Assembly: GCA_027533385.1 (NCBI GenBank)
Contig: JAPZUE010000018.1
Coordinates: forward strand, 62,001-126,000
Length of the DNA: 64,000 bases
DNA from: Rhizobium sp.
GTDB taxonomy: Bacteria; Pseudomonadota; Alphaproteobacteria; Rhizobiales; Rhizobiaceae
Direction: 5' to 3'
The number at the start of each line of letters is the position of its first letter. Positions within the stretch are counted from its first letter, which is position 1. The translations under genes and the position numbers were made by a program. Shown piece by piece: positions 63,102 through 64,000 of this stretch. Under the pieces are notes generated by a model, which ran no database searches, had not been told where the DNA came from, and worked only from the letters and a program-made list of their open reading frames with translations.

Positions 63102-64000
63102 ATGACGGTCGAGATTGTAGCGATCGGCGGCGCCCATATCGATCGGCGCGGACGCCTGTTCGGCGATACGAAACCCGGTGCCAGCAATCCCGGCCAGTGG
63201 TTCGAGGAAGCCGGCGGCGGCGTCTTCAACGCGGCCTGCAATCTCTCGCGGCTCGGTCGCGCCGTCCGGCTGATTGCCCCGCGCGGCGGCGATGCTGCCG
63301 GCCAGATCGTGGCAGAAGCAGCAGCCCGAGCCGGTCTCGACGACCAGCCGGTCATTTTCCTCGACCGCGCGACGCCAAGCTATACGGCCATCCTGGAACG
63401 GGATGGCAATCTGGTGATCGCGCTTGCAGACATGGCGCTCTACGATGCGTTTTCCGCGCGTCGCATCAAGGCGAGATCCCTGCGCGACAGCCTTGCCAAA
63501 GCAGGCCACGTCCTGACCGATGCGAACCTGCGGGCCGACACGCTGTCTGCTCTCGCCAGCGCCTGCCATGCAGCGGGGCTCGGCCTGTCCGCGATTGCCA
63601 TTTCCCCGGCCAAGGTGGTGAAGTTCGAGGCGGCCCTGCCCTTCCTCACCCATCTCTTCATGAATGGTGCAGAAGCCGAAGCCATTGCCGGCAGGCGCGC
63701 CGAGCAACCTGAGGAATGGCCCGACCTGTTGCGTGCGAAAGGCCTGAAAGGCGGCAGCGTGACGAGCGGCAGCGGCCCGACCATCGCCTTCGACGAGAAG
63801 GGCATCGCCCTGATCGAGCCCGCACCAATTGCCGAGATTGCCGATGTCACCGGCGCGGGCGACGCCTTTGCAGCGGGTTTCCTCAACGCGCGCCTCTCCG
63901 GCGCCTCACTGGCGGAGGCGCTGCGTTATGGCACGGCAAGCGCCGCCATTACCCTGAAATCGCCCCATGCGACTGACGAAAATCTCTCGCAGGAGAAGCT
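63102..64000 (+). CDS. PfkB-family carbohydrate/nucleoside kinase (3' end beyond window)
   Basis: First 299 codons. [18 protein letters not shown] near 3-20 and [24 protein letters not shown] (PfkB N-terminal signature), then the C-terminal [14 protein letters not shown] signature (catalytic Asp in GAGD). Ribokinase-like ATP-dependent phosphorylation; the overall look is closest to pseudouridine or ribo-nucleoside kinases, not proven. ATG 63102 with GAGACGAGAG upstream. Divergent from recA, sharing a promoter element. Confidence 0.87.
   Translation, partial: MTVEIVAIGGAHIDRRGRLFGDTKPGASNPGQWFEEAGGGVFNAACNLSRLGRAVRLIAPRGGDAAGQIVAEAAARAGLDDQPVIFLDRATPSYTAILERDGNLVIALADMALYDAFSARRIKARSLRDSLAKAGHVLTDANLRADTLSALASACHAAGLGLSAIAISPAKVVKFEAALPFLTHLFMNGAEAEAIAGRRAEQPEEWPDLLRAKGLKGGSVTSGSGPTIAFDEKGIALIEPAPIAEIADVTGAGDAFAAGFLNARLSGASLAEALRYGTASAAITLKSPHATDENLSQEK

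Noticed and set aside
1..64000. CRISPR array, prophage, transposon or tRNA genes
   Set aside because: No regularly spaced repeats, integrase/transposase proteins, or cloverleaf-like sequences were found on reading either strand.

Overview
This is a 64 kb stretch of a GC-rich alphaproteobacterial chromosome, most likely from the Rhizobiaceae (Rhizobium/Agrobacterium-like). Several things point there: the split purS-purQ-purL purine enzymes next to bolA and a CGFS glutaredoxin; two DUF1127 genes; a DUF1476 (ATPase zeta-type) gene; CtrA-type TTAA-N7-TTAA sites; an alphaproteobacterial GTTC-N7-GTTC LexA box at recA; and the icd-alaS-recA block. Nearly all of it is chromosomal housekeeping sequence. 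I see no rRNA, tRNA, CRISPR array, transposase, integrase or prophage.

Layout. 0-2.2 kb: cobalamin genes (cobA, cut by the window edge, divergent from cbiD-cobK). 2.2-10.7 kb: a large AsmA-like envelope protein, a one-cysteine Bcp peroxiredoxin, a DUF455 protein, an M23 envelope peptidase with a CtrA-like site, a RhlE-like helicase and a NUDIX hydrolase. 10.5-16.4 kb: a minus-strand series, TfoX-like protein plus a coupled MoxR-CoxE-XdhC(N)-XdhC(C)-MoeA/MobA fusion operon that looks like a maturation set for molybdenum hydroxylases, then a flavin reductase. 16.5-26.3 kb: orphan periplasmic binding protein, SDR, rpe, purB, small membrane proteins, DUF2189 protein, a serine hydrolase and a PAS-GGDEF-EAL protein behind a perfect CtrA box. 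26.5-35.5 kb: purC-purS-(coiled-coil ORF)-purQ, lipoprotein, DUF1127/MocR pair, purL, bolA, a membrane hydrolase, a very basic small protein and grxD.

35.5-41.3 kb is the least conventional part: an MFS pump, two inositol-monophosphatase paralogues flanking a secreted hydrolase, an ICMT-like methyltransferase translationally coupled to a membrane-embedded alpha/beta hydrolase, and palindromic operators. The hydrolase has a paralogue at 33.5 kb, and the two share an unrecognised YKC-containing motif. 41.4-48 kb: ttcA, glsA, rpsD, a D,D-carboxypeptidase, pepT and a HerA/FtsK-type ATPase. 48-51.4 kb: an MFS gene, a second DUF1127 gene preceded by a 30-codon ORF with a perfect Shine-Dalgarno, an 18-bp perfect inverted repeat and a CNNM/CorC protein. 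51.4-64 kb: murI, trmJ, icd, a SulP transporter, a diguanylate cyclase, alaS, recA and a truncated PfkB kinase.

How the genes fit together: purB, purC, purS, purQ and purL cover several steps of IMP/AMP synthesis. The Mo-cofactor cluster makes sense as one maturation line. The two c-di-GMP proteins and the CtrA sites tie envelope growth and signalling to the cell cycle. The most useful new leads are regulatory: the recA/pfkB divergent promoters sharing one palindromic -35 with two LexA boxes, a probably leaderless MocR gene with an operator on its -10, and the small ORF/hairpin arrangement around the second DUF1127 gene.
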